Shown here piece by piece: positions 55,713 to 63,619 of a stretch of 64,000 nucleotides of DNA (position 1 is its first letter; every line of letters starts with the position of its first letter). The notes below the pieces were generated by a model. That model was not told the DNA's origin and ran no database searches. It worked only from the letters and a program-made list of their open reading frames with translations. The position numbers and the translations under genes are program-made. Source of the stretch: Amycolatopsis sp. 195334CR (lineage in GTDB: Bacteria > Actinomycetota > Actinomycetes > Mycobacteriales > Pseudonocardiaceae). The stretch is from NCBI RefSeq assembly GCF_017309385.1, contig NZ_JAFJMJ010000001.1, positions 496,001-560,000 of the forward strand, given 5' to 3'.

Positions 55713-56003
55713 CTAGCGGACGATGCGGGCGATCAGCCCGGTCAGCACCAGCCAGAAGACGGCGGCGAGCCCGTAGTTGATCAGGACGCCGACCTGGTAG
55801 TTCTCCAGCTGGAACAAACCGGGGAAGAACAACGCCAGTGGCTCGGCGATGGCCCGCATGAATTCGACGAACGCGTTGGCCGCGTTGGCACCCAGCAGGA
55901 TCATCAGGATGTAGATGACCTCGATGAGCGCGATCACTGCCCCGACGCCGGTGATAACTCGCGCGGCCGTCGAGCGGCCGCCGGATACTCGCAATCTGGA
56001 CAT
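55713..56003 (-). CDS. Small membrane protein (96 aa)
   Basis: A 96-residue protein with three hydrophobic helices (VITGVGAVIALIEVIYILMILL; FMRAIAEPLALFFPGLF; GVLINYGLAAVFWLVLTGLIARIV) and a short basic N-terminus MSRLRVSGGRSTAAR. It resembles small actinobacterial membrane proteins of unknown function. It is divergent from the YjqB-like gene at 56102. Confidence 0.7.
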   Translation of the reverse strand: MSRLRVSGGRSTAARVITGVGAVIALIEVIYILMILLGANAANAFVEFMRAIAEPLALFFPGLFQLENYQVGVLINYGLAAVFWLVLTGLIARIVR

Positions 56004-56101
56004 GCTTAGGGGTTCCCCTCGGCGGACGGGTGAAACGCGGATCACCGTCGATTGCGCCATTCGAACACCGCTTTCCCGCCGAATGGCCGTATCTTGCGGA
56101 G

Positions 56102-56731
56102 ATGGCCCGCCCCAGCGCGACTACGCAACGATATCTCTCGAACACCGCGCTGTACGCGGACCCCGCGCTGACCGAGAACCTCGACTACGCCAGGTGGTTC
56201 CGGCACGCCGGCGGCACCCCGGTGGTGCTGGCCCCGCACGGCGGCCAGATCGAGCCGGGCACCTCCCAGCTCTGCCGGGCCATCGCCCGGGCGTCCACAT
56301 GCGACTACTGGCTGTTCGAAGGACTTCGCGGCGAACGACGGCTGCACGTGACCTCCAGCCGGTGCGACGATCCGGTGGCGCTGGCCCTGTGCGCGGGCAC
56401 CGACCGGGCGCTGAGCCTGCACGGGTGCATCACGCTGCCCCGCGAGGGCGTGTTGATCGGCGGCCTGGACGCCGAATTCGGCGGCATCGTGCACGAGGAA
56501 CTCACCGCCCGCGGCATCGAGACCCTCGACGCCGCCGAGTACCCGACGCTCGCCGGGCGGTCGCCGCGCAACATCGTCAACCGGACCCGCACCGGCATGG
56601 GGGTGCAGTTGGAGCTCCCGCTCGCCCTGCGCGACGCGATGCGCGGCGACTCGCCGCTAGCACAGTCCTTTGTGGACGGCGTGGTGGCGGCGCTGCGCCG
56701 GGTCTGGCGGGACGGGCGGTGCACCGGGTAA
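56102..56731 (+). CDS. YjqB/poly-gamma-glutamate-hydrolase-family protein (DUF867)
   Basis: A 209-residue zinc-hydrolase-like protein of the YjqB/PghP family. Probable metal ligands are in VLAPHGGQIEPGTS (His, Glu) and ALSLHGCITLP (His), with GGLDAEFG following. Phage PghP members cleave poly-gamma-glutamate; chromosomal ones are uncharacterised. No signal peptide, so probably cytosolic. Only 7 bases separate its stop from the cobalamin riboswitch, so it may share a transcript with the downstream secreted protein, with the riboswitch acting on the distal gene only. Confidence 0.82.
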   Translation: MARPSATTQRYLSNTALYADPALTENLDYARWFRHAGGTPVVLAPHGGQIEPGTSQLCRAIARASTCDYWLFEGLRGERRLHVTSSRCDDPVALALCAGTDRALSLHGCITLPREGVLIGGLDAEFGGIVHEELTARGIETLDAAEYPTLAGRSPRNIVNRTRTGMGVQLELPLALRDAMRGDSPLAQSFVDGVVAALRRVWRDGRCTG

Positions 56732-56738
56732 CTTGCCA

Positions 56739-56845
56739 GAGCACGTTCCTCGATGGGGAAAGCCGGTGGGAATCCGGCGCTGACCCGCAACCGTGAGCCC
56801 GCGTTCCGCGCGGGCGAGTCGGACCGCCTGCCGGGGAACGGGCTC
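56739..56845 (+). ncRNA. Cobalamin (adenosylcobalamin-type) riboswitch
   Basis: The core GCCGGTGGGAATCCGGCGC then TGACCCGCAACCGTGAG matches the B12-box consensus (GGTG-n-AAUCCGG-n-GCTGACCCGCAACcGT). A GC-rich P-stem (CCCGCG/CGCGGG) follows. Outer helices GAGC/GCTC (56739-56742 and 56842-56845) and GTTCC/GGAAC close it. Downstream, CCTTC (within 56888-56896) can pair with the GAAGG of the ribosome site at 56921, which suggests translational control. Confidence 0.93.
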
Positions 56846-56933
56846 CGTCGAAACCGTCGTGGACTGCGGCTCGGGGCCTGCGCTGGCCCTTCCGGCACGC
56901 GTGGGTGACCGCGCCTGTCCGAAGGAGGATCCC

Positions 56934-58394
56934 TTGCGCACGAAGCTCTTCCGCGCCAGACCGGTGGCCGTGCTGGCCACCGCCGCCGCGCTGGCCGCCG
57001 GGTTGTGCACCCCGGCCGCGGCCACCGAGCAGCAGCAGACCGTCGCCCGCCACGGCGCGGGGTACCTGGCCCGCGCGATCACCGCGGGCGGTGGCAACCT
57101 CAGCGCCGACGTCACCAGCACCGCGTACGCCGTGCTCGGCCTGCACGCCGCCGGCGTCGGCCGCCAGGCCGCCCAGGACGGCGTCGCCTACCTCAGCACC
57201 CAGCTCGGCGAGCCGCTCAAGGGCGCCGACGGCCAGGACGACCCGGGCCGGGTCGCGTACGTGGTCCTCGCGGCGGTGGCGGGCAAGCAGAACCCGCGCC
57301 GATTCGGCGGGGAGAACCTGGTCGACCGGCTGCTCGCGACCCAGCGCGCCGACGGCCTGTTCGGCTCGGCCGCCCCGACCTACGACGGCGCGTTCCGGCA
57401 GGGCCTCGCGCTGACCGCGCTCAAGGCCGCGAAGGTGCCGTCCACCGATGCCAGGATCGCCGCGGCTACCACGTGGCTTACCGGCCAGCAGTGCGCGAAC
57501 GGGCTCTGGCAGGCCTACCGCGCGGACACCGCGGTGCCGTGCGCGCCCGCCGATCCGGCGACCTTCTCCGGTCCCGACACCAACAGCACCGGCATGGCGG
57601 TGCAGGGCCTCGCCGCCTACGGCAAGCTGCCCGGCGCCAAGAAGGTGCTGGCCGCGTTGAACGCCGCCCGGTCCGCGGACGGTGGTTTCGCCTTCGTCGC
57701 CGCGCCGGGCCAGGCTTCCGACCCGAACTCGACCGCACTGGCGATCCAGGCGATCGTGGCCGCGGGTGGTCAGCCGGGCAACGCCTACGCCGCGCTCGCG
57801 AGCTTCCAGCTGGGCTGCACCGATCCGGCCGCCGACCGCGGCGCGTTCTTCTATCCCGGCAGCCGCGCGGTGAACCTGCTCGCGACCGTCCAGGCCGTCC
57901 CGGCCGCCGCGGGCAAGGCCTTCCCGCTGGCGCCGTCGACGCCGTCGGCCGCGGTGCCGGAGGTCCCGTGCGCGGTCTCGGCACAGCTCGCCGGCACGCC
58001 GGGCCCGTGCGCCGGAACGAGCGGCGTCACGGTGACCGTCGACTTCGCCGCTTTCGGTGGTGCGCAGGAAACCCGCTGTGCGCCCGGGGCGCAGGCCAGC
58101 GGGGTGGCCGCCCTGCAGAACGCCGGCTTCACCCCGACCGGCACCACCCGCTGGGGGCTGGCGTTCGTCTGCCGCATCAACGCCCTCCCGACGCCCGCGC
58201 AGGACCCCTGCGTGAACACCCCACCGGCGACCGCCTACTGGGCGTACTACCACGCGAACGCGGGCGCGACCGCGTGGACGTACAGCACCCAGGGCGCGTC
58301 CACGTACGTGCCGCCGCTGGGCAGCATCGAAGCGTGGGCCTTCGGCAACGGCGCCACCCCCACGCTGACCCCCACCCAAGTCCGCACCTCCTGA
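56934..58394 (+). CDS. Secreted alpha/alpha-toroid protein with C-terminal DUF4430-like domain; transcobalamin-like B12 binder (predicted)
   Basis: A 486-residue exported protein. The TTG start is fixed by AAGGAGG six bases upstream and gives a Sec signal peptide (LRTKLFRARPVAVLATAAAL, cleavage near PAAAT). Residues about 35-335 form six helical repeats like prenyltransferase/squalene-cyclase toroids (STAYAVLGLHAAG, DGLFGSAAPTYDGAFRQGLA, STGMAVQGLAAYG, DGGFAFVAAPG, NSTALAIQAIVAAGG). The remaining ~130 residues (GVTVTVDFAAFGG, GLAFVCRINALP, DPCVNTPPATAYWAYYHA) resemble the DUF4430/transcobalamin beta domain. This domain order is that of intrinsic factor and transcobalamin, and a cobalamin riboswitch precedes it. 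No cell-wall anchor is seen. Confidence 0.75.
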   Translation: MRTKLFRARPVAVLATAAALAAGLCTPAAATEQQQTVARHGAGYLARAITAGGGNLSADVTSTAYAVLGLHAAGVGRQAAQDGVAYLSTQLGEPLKGADGQDDPGRVAYVVLAAVAGKQNPRRFGGENLVDRLLATQRADGLFGSAAPTYDGAFRQGLALTALKAAKVPSTDARIAAATTWLTGQQCANGLWQAYRADTAVPCAPADPATFSGPDTNSTGMAVQGLAAYGKLPGAKKVLAALNAARSADGGFAFVAAPGQASDPNSTALAIQAIVAAGGQPGNAYAALASFQLGCTDPAADRGAFFYPGSRAVNLLATVQAVPAAAGKAFPLAPSTPSAAVPEVPCAVSAQLAGTPGPCAGTSGVTVTVDFAAFGGAQETRCAPGAQASGVAALQNAGFTPTGTTRWGLAFVCRINALPTPAQDPCVNTPPATAYWAYYHANAGATAWTYSTQGASTYVPPLGSIEAWAFGNGATPTLTPTQVRTS

Positions 58395-58400
58395 CCCAAC

Positions 58401-58453
58401 GCTAGGAATGGGGCATTACTTGCGTTGATTGCAAGTAATGCCCCACTCATAGC
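58401..58453. repeat. 23-bp-stem hairpin, dispersed repeat family 1 (copy 2)
   Basis: Arms 58401-58423 and 58431-58453 share GGGGCATTACTTGC with the copy at 8236 and carry the complementary loop (GTTGATT versus AATCAAC), so it is the same element inverted. Two mismatches have arisen in the left arm. It starts six bases after the stop of the transcobalamin-like gene and is its likely terminator. Confidence 0.9.
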
Positions 58454-58510
58454 AATGGCTCCCGGGGCACCAGGTGGCCACCGATCACCAGGACGTCACC
58501 GCCGGTCAGC

Positions 58511-58551
58511 TTGACATCGAGCACCCGAGCACGGGTACTCTGAGTCGAGTA
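58511..58551 (+). promoter_or_regulatory. PadR promoter and operator
   Basis: TTGACA (58511-58516), a 19-base spacer and TACTCT (58536-58541) form a promoter for the PadR gene. The inverted repeat TACTC-N6-GAGTA (58536-58551) overlaps the -10, a position suited to autorepression by PadR. Confidence 0.6.
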
Positions 58552-58584
58552 TTTGACCCCGAGCACCCAGGACGAGGCAGGGCG

Positions 58585-59268
58585 ATGGCCGCGCGTGGCA
58601 GGGCGAATCCGCTGGCTCTGGCGGTGCTGACGCTGCTCAGCGAGCGCCCGATGCACCCCTACGAAATGTCCGGCACGCTGCGCGAACGCCGCAAGGAAGA
58701 CAGCATCAAGCTCAACTACGGCTCGCTGTACTCCGTGGTCGAGTCGCTGCGGAAGCGCGGGTTGATCGCGTCGCGCGAGACGGTGCGCGAGGGCAGGCGC
58801 CCGGAACGCACCGTCTACGAGATCACCGAGCCGGGCATCGCCGAGATGCACGACTGGCTGAGCGATCTGCTGGCCAACCCGGCCAAGGAGTTCGCCCAGT
58901 TCGAGGCCGCGCTGTCGCTGATGCCGGTGCTCGGCCCGGCCGAGGTCGTCCAGCTGCTCGAAGCCCGGCTGCGCACGCAGCTGCTGGCCAAGCAGCAGTA
59001 CGACGCCATCGCGGCCAGCACCCCCGAAGGTTTTCCCCGGCTGTTCACCATCGAAGCCGAGTTCCGGCAGAACCTGCTGGAGACCGAAATCCGCTTCATC
59101 ACCGAACTGCTGCGGGAGTTGAAGTCCGGTGAGTTCGACGGCCTGCGCGTCTGGGCGCGGATGCACCAGCTGCGCGAGTCGGGAGCGTCACCGGAGGAGA
59201 TCGAGGCGACCGTCGCCACGGAGTTCGCGGAGGAGATGAGCTGGCTCAGCCAACCCGAACAGCACTGA
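58585..59268 (+). CDS. PadR-family regulator
   Basis: A 227-residue PadR repressor: winged helix NPLALAVLTLLSERPMHPYEMSGTLRER and NYGSLYSVVESLRKRGLI, then a C-terminal helical dimerisation/ligand domain (Vir_act_alpha_C-like) longer than in minimal PadR proteins. It is followed by a DrrAB-type ABC exporter pair on the same strand, the common PadR (LmrR-like) arrangement for drug-inducible efflux. The ATG after GAGGCAGGGCG is preferred over an upstream in-frame start within the operator region. Confidence 0.91.
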   Translation: MAARGRANPLALAVLTLLSERPMHPYEMSGTLRERRKEDSIKLNYGSLYSVVESLRKRGLIASRETVREGRRPERTVYEITEPGIAEMHDWLSDLLANPAKEFAQFEAALSLMPVLGPAEVVQLLEARLRTQLLAKQQYDAIAASTPEGFPRLFTIEAEFRQNLLETEIRFITELLRELKSGEFDGLRVWARMHQLRESGASPEEIEATVATEFAEEMSWLSQPEQH

Positions 59269-59419
59269 GGTGATGGCCCCGGCCCGGGTGCGGCAACACC
59301 AGGGCCGGGAGCCATCCGACACACCCGAGTCCCCGTCCGCGGACCGAAACTCGAAGCGCGCCTGCGAACGCCAGGGTAGTGCACCGCGGCCGGTGACTCC
59401 TCATCGAAGGAGCACCACC

Positions 59420-60400
59420 ATGTCCACCCATGCCATCGAGGCGTCCGGTCTGGTCAAGACCTACGGCAAGGGCGCCAAGGCCGTGCCCGCGCTGGCCGGG
59501 CTCGGTTTCACCGTGCCGTCCGGGATCGTGTTCGGCCTGCTCGGCCCGAACGGGGCCGGCAAGTCCACCACCGTCAAAATCCTCACCACGCTGTCCGCGC
59601 CTGACGCCGGACAGGCCACCGTCGCGGGCATCGACGTCCGCCGCCACCCCGGCCGGGTGCGGCGGGTGATCGGCAGTGTCTCGCAGAAACCGGCCTTCGA
59701 CCCGGTCAGCACCGGCCGCGAGAACCTGGTGCTGCAAGGCCATCTCCACGGCCTGTCCGCCAGGTCCGCCCGTGCCCGGGCGAAGGAGCTGCTCGACCGG
59801 TTCAGCCTCACCGACGCCGCCGACCGCCCGGTGGGCAAGTGGTCCGGCGGCATGCAGCGCAAGCTCGACGTGGCGCTCGGCCTGGTCGACCGGCCCAGCG
59901 TGTTGTTCCTGGACGAGCCGACCACCGGCCTCGATCCCGAAGCCAGGGCGGAGATGTGGGCCGAGATCGCCCGGCTGTCCGGTGAGGACGGCCTGACCGT
60001 GCTGCTCACCACGCACTACCTGGAGGAGGCCGACAAGCTGGCCGCGCGGCTGGTGATCGTGGACCGCGGTCAGGTCGTCGCCACCGGCAGCCCGGAGGAG
60101 CTGAAGACCGAGCTGAACGGCGACAGCGTGCACGCCGAGCTGTCCACTGTGGAGGATCTGGGCGCGGCACGCCGGGCGCTGGAACCGGTGGCGGGCGAGA
60201 TCAGCGTGGACGGGCTGACCCTGCGGGCCAGGGTCACCGCGGGCGCCACCGCACTGCCGGGCGTGCTCGCCGCGCTCGGCCGCGCCGGGGTCGAACCGGT
60301 GTCGATCGGCACCGCGCGCCCGTCACTGGACGACGTGTACCTGCGTCACGCCGGGCGCGAATTCCGCACCGCCGACACCGTGGCGGGAGGCGTCCGATGA
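59420..60400 (+). CDS. ABC exporter ATP-binding protein (DrrA type)
   Basis: A 326-residue ATPase with Walker A GPNGAGKST (about 44-52), Q-loop VSQKPAFD, signature WSGGMQRKLD, Walker B VLFLDEPTTGLDP and the H-loop in LLTTHYLEEADKLA. The C-terminal 90 residues form the DrrA-type extension. A GAAGGAG site precedes the ATG. The ATGA overlap couples it to the permease gene. It probably exports a drug or lipid under PadR control. Confidence 0.94.
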   Translation: MSTHAIEASGLVKTYGKGAKAVPALAGLGFTVPSGIVFGLLGPNGAGKSTTVKILTTLSAPDAGQATVAGIDVRRHPGRVRRVIGSVSQKPAFDPVSTGRENLVLQGHLHGLSARSARARAKELLDRFSLTDAADRPVGKWSGGMQRKLDVALGLVDRPSVLFLDEPTTGLDPEARAEMWAEIARLSGEDGLTVLLTTHYLEEADKLAARLVIVDRGQVVATGSPEELKTELNGDSVHAELSTVEDLGAARRALEPVAGEISVDGLTLRARVTAGATALPGVLAALGRAGVEPVSIGTARPSLDDVYLRHAGREFRTADTVAGGVR

Positions 60401-61173
60401 CCACCTTCGCCTCGCACACCGGCAGGCTCACCGCGCACGCGCTGCGGCGCCTCTCCCGGCAACCGGCGTACCTGCTGTTCAACCTGATCCAGCCGATGGT
60501 GTGGCTGCTGCTGTTCGGTGAGCTGTTCCGCCGGGTGGCCGAGCTGCCCGGGTTCGGCACCGGCGACTACCTGTCCTACCTGACCCCCGGTGTGGTCGTG
60601 ATGACCGCGATGATGTCGGCGGGCTGGGCGGGCACCTCGTTCATCGACGACATGGACCGCGGGGTGATGGACCGCAACCTGACCTCCCCGGTCAGCCGGG
60701 GCGCGTTGATCGCCGGTTCGCTGGCGCACCAGTCGGTGGTCACCGCCATCCAGTCGCTGATCGTGTTCGGCGTCGGCCTGCTCGCCGGGGCCCGCTACGA
60801 CGGCGGGGTGCTCGGTGTGCTGGTGGTGCTGGCCGTCGCGGTGCTGCTGTCGATCGTCTTCAGCGCGTTGTCCGACGCGATCGCGCTGCTGGTGCGGCAG
60901 CAGGAGGCGCTGATCGGCGTCTCGCAGTTCCTGGCGCTGCCGCTGGCCTTCCTGTCCTCGGTGATGATGGCGCCGTCGCTGCTGCCGGGCTGGGTCGGCA
61001 CGGTCGCCGAGTACAACCCGGTGGACTGGGCCGCCGTGGCCGGGCGCGAAGCGCTCACCGCGGACCCGGACTGGGCGCGGGTCCTCGGCCACGGCGGCCT
61101 GCTGCTGGCGCTGGCGGCGGTGATGAGCTGGCTGGCCACCCGGGCGTTCCGGGCGTACCAGCGGGCGAACTGA
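60397..61173 (+). CDS. ABC exporter permease (DrrB/ABC-2 type)
   Basis: A 258-residue ABC-2 permease with six membrane helices and the conserved YLLFNLIQPMVWLLLFGELF opening, GDYLSYLTPGVVVMTAMMS, and ALPLAFLSSVMMAPSLLPGWV near the end. It is coupled to the ATPase by a four-base overlap. Its stop codon abuts the stop of the convergent CopC gene in a TGATCA palindrome. Confidence 0.93.
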   Translation: MTTFASHTGRLTAHALRRLSRQPAYLLFNLIQPMVWLLLFGELFRRVAELPGFGTGDYLSYLTPGVVVMTAMMSAGWAGTSFIDDMDRGVMDRNLTSPVSRGALIAGSLAHQSVVTAIQSLIVFGVGLLAGARYDGGVLGVLVVLAVAVLLSIVFSALSDAIALLVRQQEALIGVSQFLALPLAFLSSVMMAPSLLPGWVGTVAEYNPVDWAAVAGREALTADPDWARVLGHGGLLLALAAVMSWLATRAFRAYQRAN

Positions 61174-61752
61174 TCAGCTGCGCTTGCGCACGATCGCGAA
61201 CGCCACCCCGACCCCGATGACCACCAGCACCGCGGCGCCGAGGAAGAACAGCCACCACGGGGCACCGGTCACCTGCACGGCCTCAGCGGGCTGGCCGTCG
61301 ACGGTCGGGGCGGGTGCCGGAGCCTGGGCCTGGGTCGGGGTGTTCGGCACGGCGGGCGCGGACGAGGGGGCCGCGCCCGCCGGCGTGGCCTCCTTGGTCA
61401 GGGTGAAGCGCGTGGTGCCGTTGACGCTGTGGCCGTCGGCGCTGGTGACCTCGTAGTTCACCGCGTACTCCCCCGCCGGGCCCGCCGGCGTGACCGGCAC
61501 GGTCAGCACCGGTCCCTTGGCCGCGAGCTGGCCGACCTGCCACTCGGACGCGTTCGGCCCGGTCACCGTGACCTTGCTGGTCTCGACCTTCACCAGTTCG
61601 CTGAACCGCAGCGTGAGCTGGGTGGGCGCGGCCTCCAGCGAGGCGCCCTCGGCCGGGTCGCTGGACTCCAGCTTGGTGTGCGCGCTCGCCGTGCCGGCGG
61701 TGGCCAGCAGGACGAAGGCGGTCAGGAACAGCGACACGGCAGTGCGCTTCAT
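61174..61752 (-). CDS. CopC-domain exported protein with C-terminal membrane anchor
   Basis: A 192-residue protein with a signal peptide (MKRTAVSLFLTAFVLLATAG, cleavage before AHTKL), a CopC beta-barrel (about 28-125) whose first mature His (AHTKLESSDPAEG) and later His (SADGHSVNGTTRF) are the usual Cu(II) ligands, a Pro/Ala-rich linker, and a C-terminal helix with basic tail (WLFFLGAAVLVVIGVGVAF, ending RKRS). It is likely a copper-binding protein on the outer face of the membrane. No CopD partner is seen. Confidence 0.9.
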   Translation of the reverse strand: MKRTAVSLFLTAFVLLATAGTASAHTKLESSDPAEGASLEAAPTQLTLRFSELVKVETSKVTVTGPNASEWQVGQLAAKGPVLTVPVTPAGPAGEYAVNYEVTSADGHSVNGTTRFTLTKEATPAGAAPSSAPAVPNTPTQAQAPAPAPTVDGQPAEAVQVTGAPWWLFFLGAAVLVVIGVGVAFAIVRKRS

Positions 61753-61859
61753 CGCGGGATCTCCTCGAAGGTCGTCGACTTCGGAAGTATGCCTCAGCCC
61801 GGGGTATGACATCCCCGGCTCCGAGGTAGACGGGACGGCACGCGGATTAGGTTCAACCC

Positions 61860-62966
61860 GTGCCGAGAATTCACCTCATCCTCGCCGACGCCGTCGTGGC
61901 CGTCGCGGCCACCGCGGCCTACTTCGGTTTCCAGGACGGCGGGGAGCCGCTCTGGGTGGTGGCGCTGGTGGTCGCGGCCATCGGCCCGCCACTCGCGGTC
62001 CGGCGGCGGTGGCCGCTGCCGGTGCTGGGCGTGGTGGTGCTGGGCTCGTTCGCCGCGATCCTGCTCGACCTGACCAGGGAACCGCTGCTGCCGGTCGCGT
62101 ACGTGCTCTACGCGGTCGGCTTGCTGGTGCCGGCGGCCCGCGCGGTCCCCGCACTGGTGACCACGCTGATCGCCACCGCGTCGCTCCTGCTCGCCGCTCC
62201 GCCGAACTCGCTGGCCGACACCCCCGGTACCGGCCTGGCCGCCTCGCTGGTGCTCTGGCTGTTCATGTCCATGGCCTGGGGAGCCGGGCGGATGATGCGC
62301 GTGCTGCGTGCCCGCGAAGCCCGGCGGGAGGTCCAGCGCGCGGAGGAAGCGCTCAGCGGCGAACGCCTGCGCATCGCCCGCGAGCTGCACGACGTGGTGG
62401 CGCACAGCATGAGCCTGATCGCGGTGAAGGCCGCGGTCGCCAACCACGTGGCCGAGCAGGACCCCGGCGAGGCCCGTGACGCGCTGCGGATCATCGAGGA
62501 AACCAGTCGCGGCACGCTCACCGAACTGCGCCGCCTGCTCGGCGTGCTCCGCAGCCCGGACGGCGCGGAACTGGCGCCCACGCCCGGCATCGACGATCTC
62601 GGCAAGCTCGCCGACCACGCCCGCGAAGCCGGGATCGAGGTCACGATGCGCGTGGACCGGTCCGAGCTGCCGGAGAGCCTGCGCCTGTCCGTGCACCGGA
62701 TCGTCCAGGAGGCCCTGACCAACGTGGTCAAGCACGCCGCCGCGAAGCACTGCGAGGTGGTGGTTTCGGTGGACGAGCGCGACCTCCGGATCGAGGTGAC
62801 CGACGACGGCCGCGGTCCCGGTGCCGGTTCGGGTGGGCACGGGCTCATCGGCATGCGCGAACGCGTGATGATGTACGGCGGTGCCTTCGAAGCGGGCGCG
62901 GCACCGGGCGGCGGTTTTCGCGTCAGCGCCCGCCTTCCCCGCGATCCGGACGAGGTGCGACGGTGA
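61860..62966 (+). CDS. NarL-type sensor histidine kinase
   Basis: A 368-residue kinase with a membrane domain of about five helices (1-145), a HisKA_3 domain with phospho-His in GERLRIARELHDVVAHSMSLIAVKAAVA (about 178), and HATPase_c with VQEALTNVVKHAAAK and DDGRGPGAGSGGHGLIGMRERV. It begins with GTG, has no large extracellular sensor loop, and overlaps the regulator gene by GTGA. The signal is unknown; such pairs often respond to envelope stress or antibiotics. Confidence 0.93.
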   Translation: MPRIHLILADAVVAVAATAAYFGFQDGGEPLWVVALVVAAIGPPLAVRRRWPLPVLGVVVLGSFAAILLDLTREPLLPVAYVLYAVGLLVPAARAVPALVTTLIATASLLLAAPPNSLADTPGTGLAASLVLWLFMSMAWGAGRMMRVLRAREARREVQRAEEALSGERLRIARELHDVVAHSMSLIAVKAAVANHVAEQDPGEARDALRIIEETSRGTLTELRRLLGVLRSPDGAELAPTPGIDDLGKLADHAREAGIEVTMRVDRSELPESLRLSVHRIVQEALTNVVKHAAAKHCEVVVSVDERDLRIEVTDDGRGPGAGSGGHGLIGMRERVMMYGGAFEAGAAPGGGFRVSARLPRDPDEVRR

Positions 62967-63619
62967 TCCGAGTGCTGGTGGCCGACGACCAGGCCCTGCT
63001 GCGCGGCAGTTTCCGCGTGCTGGTGAACAGCGCGCCGGACTGCGAGGTGGTCGCCGAGGCGGGCAACGGCGCGGAGGCGGTCGAGCTGGCCGTGCGCGAG
63101 CGGCCGGACGTGGTGCTGATGGACGTGCGCATGCCGGAGGTCGACGGGATCGAGGCCACCCGCCGGATCAGCCAGGAGACCGAGGGCGTGCGCGTGCTCA
63201 TGCTGACCACCTTCGACCTGGACGAGTACGTGTTCGCCGCGTTGCGCGCGGGCGCCAGCGGGTTCCTGCTCAAGGACACCCCGCCGGCCGACCTGCTCGC
63301 CGCCATCGGCGTGGTCGCGGCGGGCGACAGCCTGCTCGCCCCGGCCATCACCCGCAGGCTGATCGAGGAGTTCGCCCGGCAGGCCAGCCCGGCGCGGCGC
63401 CCGTCCCGTGAACTCGACCTGCTCACCGCGCGCGAACGCGAGGTGCTGACGCTGATCGCCCGCGGCCTGTCCAACACCGAACTCGGCGAGCACCTGCGTG
63501 TCAGCCAGGCCACCGTGAAAACCCACATCGGGCACCTGCTGAGCAAGCTGCACGCCCGGGACCGGGCCCAGCTGGTGATCACCGCCTACGAAAGCGGCCT
63601 GGTCACCCCGGCGCGATGA
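62963..63619 (+). CDS. NarL/FixJ-family response regulator
   Basis: A 218-residue regulator: receiver VIRVLVADDQALLRGSFRVLV with phospho-Asp in VVLMDVRMPEVDGIEA, and a LuxR-type HTH LTAREREVLTLIARGLSNTELGEHLRVSQATVKTHIGHLLSKL. It is coupled to the kinase gene upstream. The last 17 bases overlap the convergent methyltransferase gene. Confidence 0.94.
   Translation: MIRVLVADDQALLRGSFRVLVNSAPDCEVVAEAGNGAEAVELAVRERPDVVLMDVRMPEVDGIEATRRISQETEGVRVLMLTTFDLDEYVFAALRAGASGFLLKDTPPADLLAAIGVVAAGDSLLAPAITRRLIEEFARQASPARRPSRELDLLTAREREVLTLIARGLSNTELGEHLRVSQATVKTHIGHLLSKLHARDRAQLVITAYESGLVTPAR

Noticed and set aside
56793..56933. Upstream in-frame start for the transcobalamin-like protein
   Set aside because: It would run through the riboswitch and remove the signal peptide from the N-terminus; the TTG with AAGGAGG is far better placed.
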